From contig UQQT01000030.1 of NCBI GenBank assembly GCA_900543395.1, forward strand, positions 1 to 27,397: DNA of 27,397 nt. Direction: 5' to 3'. The stretch is from an uncultured Oscillospiraceae bacterium. Its GTDB lineage: Bacteria > Bacillota > Clostridia > Oscillospirales > Acutalibacteraceae. Positions 24,302 to 27,397 of this stretch are shown here, piece by piece (the stretch's first letter is position 1; each line of letters begins with the position of its first letter). Both the position numbers and the translations under genes were made by a program. The notes under the pieces were generated by a model. That model was not told where the DNA came from, made no database searches, and saw only the letters and a list, made by a program, of their open reading frames with translations.

Positions 24302-24322
24302 ATTTGCGAATGAATCGCAAAT
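24302..24322 (+). promoter_or_regulatory. Probable Zur/Fur-family operator, copy 2 (at the transcription start)
   Basis: A perfect inverted repeat, ATTTGCGA, then 5 nt, then TCGCAAAT, covers the expected transcription start just after the -10. Its 21-bp size and symmetry suit a Fur-family dimer. Binding would block RNA polymerase and autoregulate the operon in zinc-replete cells. Metal identity is inferred from the ZnuABC neighbours. Confidence 0.7.
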
Positions 24323-24339
24323 TTGAGAGATGATAAAAT

Positions 24340-24735
24340 ATGTCTAAATATATGACAAAGCAGAGAAGAATACTTACGGATTATTTTATGTCGCATGTCG
24401 ACGAGCAGCTGACGGCAAAGCGTATCGCAAACGAGCTTACACCCTGCGGGATAAGCGTCAGCGCGATATACAGAAATCTTTCCGATATGGAGTCCGACGG
24501 GCTTATAAAAAGATGCTCTAAAAACGGTTCGCGTGAGGTATATTATCAATATACGGCTGCGGGAAAGTGCGCGGGATGCTTTCATCTGACGTGCAGAATA
24601 TGCGGACGGGTTTTTCACATGAATCCGTCGACTGCGGGGCTTATGCTCTCGCGCGTTGCGGACGAGGACGGATTTTATATCGATATGTCCGACACAGTTA
24701 TTTTCGGAGTATGTTCAAGGTGTGCCGAAGCGTGA
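24340..24735 (+). CDS. Fur-family metalloregulator, probably Zur
   Basis: This 131-residue regulator has a Fur winged helix at about 10-65: QLTAKRIANEL, then the recognition helix SVSAIYRNLSDMESDGLIKR. The C-terminal dimerisation domain carries two CxxC pairs, CRIC and CSRC, which form the structural zinc site of Fur proteins. The segment before the first pair, usually of the HxHxxC type, reads CAGCFHLTC, so one or more sensing-site ligands may be cysteines instead of histidine/aspartate. It is the first gene of the znu operon, behind a consensus promoter flanked by two matching palindromes. That context makes zinc sensing (Zur) most likely; PerR or Fur are the alternatives. The ribosome site is weak (AGAGA about 10 nt away), suiting low, autoregulated expression. 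Confidence 0.85.
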   Translation: MSKYMTKQRRILTDYFMSHVDEQLTAKRIANELTPCGISVSAIYRNLSDMESDGLIKRCSKNGSREVYYQYTAAGKCAGCFHLTCRICGRVFHMNPSTAGLMLSRVADEDGFYIDMSDTVIFGVCSRCAEA

Positions 24736-24763
24736 GAAAGTGTTTTACAGAAAGTGTTTTATA
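24736..24763 (+). repeat. Tandem 14-mer filling the regulator-znuA gap
   Basis: The 28 nt between the regulator's stop codon and the znuA ATG are two 14-nt units, GAAAGTGTTTTACA (24736-24749) and GAAAGTGTTTTATA (24750-24763), identical at 13 of 14 positions. Each contains the weak ribosome-site-like GAAAG. A copy-number change would move or multiply that element. Confidence 0.85.
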
Positions 24764-25762
24764 ATGAAAAGAAAATTGTTTATTTTAATTTTAATATCTG
24801 TTTTGTGCGTTTTGACTGTCTTTTCATCGTGTACGAAACCGGATATGAATGCCGGCGGGACAGATAAAAAAAAGATAATAACCGTCTCGGTTTTTCCTAT
24901 ATACGACTGGGTGCGCGAGGTTTCCCGCGGTTCGGGCGGAGTCGATGTACGCCTGCTTATTGATTCGGGAACGGATATGCATTCATATCAGCCGTCTGCG
25001 GCGGATATACTGAAAATCACACAGTCCGATATGTTTATATTCGTCGGCGGAGAGAGCGACGAATGGGCGAAAAAGGCGTTAGAGAACGATTCTTCGTCAA
25101 AAACGGAGGCGTTAGCCGTAACCGATGCTCTCGAGGATTATCTCCTTGCCGAGGAGGAGCTTCCCGGAATCGAGGATAAGCATTCTCATGCCCATGAAGA
25201 AGCGGGCGAAACAGAGAACGACGAGCATGTCTGGCTTTCTTTGAAAAATGCGGAGGTTTTCACGGATATTATTGCAGAGAAGCTTGCTTCGACAGATCCC
25301 GAAAATGCGGATTTATATTATAACAATGCAAAGAATTATGTAAGCCGTTTGTCAGAGCTTGAAAGCGAATATAATTCCGTTGTAAAAAACGCAAAAAGAG
25401 ACGTTATCATAGTCTGCGACAGATTTCCGTTCAGATATCTTACGGACGAATTTTCAATAAAATATTACGCGGCTTTTTCGGGCTGTACGTCGGAAACGGA
25501 CGCGAGCTTTAAAACGGTTTCTTTTCTTATCAATAAGGCGAACGAATTAAAAACGGACTGCCTTATAACCGCCGACGGCTCCGATAAAAAGCTTGCGCGG
25601 ACGGTTGCTTCATGCATGAATGAAAAGGATATTAAAATTCTGACGCTCGATTCTATGCAGACTGTTTCAAAACGGGATATTGACGGCGGAAAAACGTATC
25701 TGTCCGTTATGAGGAGCAATCTTGAAACGCTTAGCTGTGCACTTGATTCGGAGGGAAAATAA
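24764..25762 (+). CDS. znuA: Zinc ABC transporter substrate-binding lipoprotein (ZnuA/AdcA-like)
   Basis: This 332-residue cluster A-I metal-binding protein captures Zn2+ (Mn2+ is the main alternative) outside the cell for the ABC importer. A signal peptide ends in VFSSC, with Cys23 as lipid anchor. His73 (DMHSYQP) and His155 (EHVWLSLKNA) are two expected metal ligands. A short His/Glu-rich loop lies just before it (HSHAHEE, 140-146). The third ligand position, usually the His of HDAxxY, reads CDRFPFRYL, so Asp219 may replace it. The family carboxylate ligand would be Glu244 or Asp246 in GCTSETDASF. The ATG at 24764 starts the signal peptide; the frame upstream runs into the regulator gene and is not used. 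It lies between the Zur-like regulator and znuC. Confidence 0.88.
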   Translation: MKRKLFILILISVLCVLTVFSSCTKPDMNAGGTDKKKIITVSVFPIYDWVREVSRGSGGVDVRLLIDSGTDMHSYQPSAADILKITQSDMFIFVGGESDEWAKKALENDSSSKTEALAVTDALEDYLLAEEELPGIEDKHSHAHEEAGETENDEHVWLSLKNAEVFTDIIAEKLASTDPENADLYYNNAKNYVSRLSELESEYNSVVKNAKRDVIIVCDRFPFRYLTDEFSIKYYAAFSGCTSETDASFKTVSFLINKANELKTDCLITADGSDKKLARTVASCMNEKDIKILTLDSMQTVSKRDIDGGKTYLSVMRSNLETLSCALDSEGK

Positions 25763-25763
25763 A

Positions 25764-26444
25764 ATGGTACAATGTATTTGCCGTGAGCTTTCGGTCGGCT
25801 ATGATTCGAAAACCGTTGCGGGGGGAATAGACTTTACAATAGAAAAAGGGGATTATATCTGTATCCTCGGTGAAAACGGCTCGGGAAAAAGCACGTTCGT
25901 TAAAACTCTGCTCGGACTGATAGAGCCGGTATCCGGCAGTATAGAATTCAAAAACCGTAAAAAGAACGGTATAGGCTATCTTCCCCAGCAGACGGACGTT
26001 CAGCGCGATTTTCCCGCGACGGTCGGCGAAATAGTTTTGTCGGGATGTCAGGGGAAGAGCGGACTGTTCTATTCTAAAAAGGATAAGGCTTCGGCGGAGT
26101 ATTCAATGAAAAAAACGGGGATTTTGAATCTTTCGAAGAGGAGCTACCGTGAGCTGTCTGGCGGTCAGCAGCAGAGAGTTCTGCTCTCACGCGCACTGTG
26201 CGCCGCCGATGATATGCTTCTGCTCGACGAGCCTGCCGCCGGACTTGACCCGGAATCAACTGAGATTATGTATTCGATAATAGAGAAATTAAACAGAGAC
26301 GACGGAGTAACCATTCTCATGGTAACTCACGATATTTCCTCGGCAATGCGGTATGCAAAGCACGTTCTTCATATAGGAAAACAGGTGACGTTCTCATCGC
26401 GGGACGATTATTTCTTAAAAAATAATGAAAGGGGCGAATACTGA
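25764..26444 (+). CDS. znuC: Zinc ABC transporter ATP-binding protein
   Basis: This 226-residue ABC ATPase powers zinc import from the cytoplasmic face. Walker A GENGSGKS (36-43), Q-loop Gln76 in YLPQQTD, signature LSGGQQQR (131-138), Walker B MLLLDEP (151-157) with catalytic Glu156, and the H-loop His in MVTHDIS are all intact. QQTDVQRDFPATVGEIVLSG is typical of the ZnuC/AdcC/MntB group. GGAGGG lies about 9 nt before the ATG at 25764, only 1 nt after the znuA stop; an in-frame ATG at 25722 lies inside znuA. It ends 1 nt before znuB. Confidence 0.93.
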   Translation: MVQCICRELSVGYDSKTVAGGIDFTIEKGDYICILGENGSGKSTFVKTLLGLIEPVSGSIEFKNRKKNGIGYLPQQTDVQRDFPATVGEIVLSGCQGKSGLFYSKKDKASAEYSMKKTGILNLSKRSYRELSGGQQQRVLLSRALCAADDMLLLDEPAAGLDPESTEIMYSIIEKLNRDDGVTILMVTHDISSAMRYAKHVLHIGKQVTFSSRDDYFLKNNERGEY

Positions 26445-26445
26445 T

Positions 26446-27294
26446 ATGGCTTCTTTCTTTTCGAATTTATCCGAATATCTTTCCTATCCGTTCGTACAGT
26501 ACGCGCTGATAACCGGCGTACTCATATCGCTTTGCTCGTCGGTGCTCGGCGTGTCGCTCGTGCTTAAACGGTTTTCGTTTATCGGAGACGGTCTATCGCA
26601 TGTGGCGTTCGGTGCGATGGCTGTTGCGGGCGTTATGGGACTTAGCAATAATATGCCGTTGACTCTGATAATAACCGTTGTCAGTGCGGTGTTAATGCTG
26701 TCGGCGGGAAAGAACGCAAAAATAAAAGGCGACGCGGCTGTCGCAATGATATCGGTCGGCGCGCTTGCTGTCGGATATCTTCTTATGAATATATTTCCGT
26801 CAACGTCGAATGTTTCGGGCGACGTATGCTCTACGCTGTTCGGTTCGTCCTCGATTCTGACGCTTACGAAAACGGACGTCATAGTCTGCGCTGTGATGTC
26901 TGCCGCGGTAATGATTCTTTTCGTATTGTTCTACAATAAAATATTCGCCGTTACGTTTGACGAGGATTTTGCGCGTTCTGCGGGTATAAAAATAAAGCTT
27001 TACAATATTATGATAGCCGTTTCGTCGGCGGTTATAATTGTTCTGGCGATGAATCTCGTCGGCTCTCTGCTCATATCCGCATTGATAATATTCCCGGCAC
27101 TGTCCGCTATGCGTATGTTCAGAAGCTTTAAATCCGTAGTTGTTGCCTCGGCTGTATTTTCTGTTTTATGCTCCGTTGCGGGAATACTTATATCGGTTTC
27201 TGCTTCAACTCCCGTCGGCGCGACGGTTGTCGCGGCGGATATTGCGGGATTCTTTGTTTCATGCGCGGTCGGAAGAATAATCAAAAGGGCATAA
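26446..27294 (+). CDS. znuB: Zinc ABC transporter permease
   Basis: This 282-residue integral membrane protein of the ABC-3 family forms the membrane channel of the importer as a dimer. It has about eight hydrophobic helices. GVSLVLKRFSFIGDGLSHVAFGAMAVAG, near residues 30-57, is the hallmark of ZnuB/MntC/AdcB permeases. LLISALIIFPALSAMR in the last third is the conserved cytoplasmic coupling region that contacts ZnuC. AAAGGGG lies about 11 nt before the ATG, which follows the znuC stop by 1 nt. The longer frame from 26425 would start inside znuC. No obvious T-tailed terminator follows; two palindromes lie downstream. Confidence 0.93.
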   Translation: MASFFSNLSEYLSYPFVQYALITGVLISLCSSVLGVSLVLKRFSFIGDGLSHVAFGAMAVAGVMGLSNNMPLTLIITVVSAVLMLSAGKNAKIKGDAAVAMISVGALAVGYLLMNIFPSTSNVSGDVCSTLFGSSSILTLTKTDVIVCAVMSAAVMILFVLFYNKIFAVTFDEDFARSAGIKIKLYNIMIAVSSAVIIVLAMNLVGSLLISALIIFPALSAMRMFRSFKSVVVASAVFSVLCSVAGILISVSASTPVGATVVAADIAGFFVSCAVGRIIKRA

Positions 27295-27311
27295 AGTTTT
27301 GAATAAATCAT

Positions 27312-27334
27312 AACCACCCGTTAAACGGGTGGTT
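27312..27334. repeat. Perfect 10-bp palindrome downstream of znuB
   Basis: AACCACCCGT and ACGGGTGGTT form a perfect stem with a 3-nt TAA loop, 17 nt after the znuB stop. No T-run follows on either strand, so it is not a classical terminator, though it may stabilise the mRNA end. The form recalls interspersed palindromes and IS200/IS605-type ends. Confidence 0.75.
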
Positions 27335-27367
27335 CAGCTTGTCGAAAAAGTAGTTTTCGACAAGCTG
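27335..27367. repeat. Perfect 14-bp palindrome abutting the previous one
   Basis: CAGCTTGTCGAAAA (27335-27348) pairs perfectly with TTTTCGACAAGCTG (27354-27367) around an AGTAG loop. It starts on the base after the preceding hairpin ends. A further CTGTCGAAAG follows at about 27373. The remaining 30 nt of the window hold nothing else I can support. Confidence 0.75.
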
Positions 27368-27397
27368 TGAGACTGTCGAAAGTGTGCCTGAATTTCG

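Noticed and set aside
24656..24763. Upstream extension of the znuA frame
   Set aside because: It runs inside the regulator gene in another frame and would bury the signal peptide. The ATG at 24764 begins a proper lipoprotein signal.
27312..27367. Calling the right-edge hairpins the znu operon terminator
   Set aside because: Neither stem is followed by a T-run, so the intrinsic-terminator rule is not met; they are reported as palindromic repeats.

Overview
The window reads as a chromosomal segment of a spore-forming, anaerobic Firmicute of the class Clostridia, probably a gut Oscillospiraceae/Ruminococcaceae relative. The evidence is gene content: SpoIID, the RicT (YaaT) protein of the Y-complex, a DivIVA-like protein, PcrA with the clostridial-style insertion, and a clostridial 2x[4Fe-4S] ferredoxin. 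Strong AGGAGG-type ribosome binding sites and sigma-A promoters support this. This assignment is an inference from gene families, not a database match. I see no rRNA, tRNA, CRISPR array, transposase or prophage gene. No gene-free stretch exceeds 300 bases.

Left part (1-3.7 kb, + strand): after a terminator from an upstream gene, a promoter drives a membrane-anchored SH3b protein, a class A penicillin-binding protein (PBP1-type) and RuvX. The cell-wall and Holliday-junction genes end at a strong intrinsic terminator. That terminator lies inside the 3' end of the next, convergent gene.

3.6-10.8 kb (- strand): one giant gene of 2372 codons for a cyclic beta-1,2-glucan synthase-like protein (GT84 plus glycoamylase-like plus GH94 modules). 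It stands alone, with no exporter or precursor genes beside it. It is the most unusual gene here.

10.8-14.3 kb (+ strand): a DivIVA-like coiled-coil protein translationally coupled (8-nt overlap) to the PcrA/UvrD helicase, followed by a terminator whose 3' arm has been copied just downstream.

14.3-19.8 kb (- strand): a near-contiguous run citrate synthase - unknown 8-TM protein - AEC transporter - HolB (delta') - RicT, with gaps of 8-20 nt and one visible strong promoter ahead of citrate synthase. A separately promoted 56-residue ferredoxin follows.

20.0-21.9 kb (+ strand): SpoIID and an unrecognised lipoprotein. 22.0-24.1 kb (- strand): a TetR regulator and a class III (glutamate-1-semialdehyde-aminomutase-like) aminotransferase, overlapping by 8 nt in one transcript. 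24.2-27.3 kb (+ strand): a zinc-uptake operon, Zur-like Fur-family regulator - ZnuA - ZnuC - ZnuB. Its consensus promoter is bracketed by two copies of a probable Zur operator. The window ends in two adjacent perfect palindromes that look like an interspersed repeat.

Most of the window is ordinary housekeeping sequence. The points most worth a second look are the giant glucan synthase and its embedded antisense terminator, the operator architecture and altered metal ligands of the zinc operon, the TetR-aminotransferase pair, and the linkage of citrate synthase to holB-ricT.
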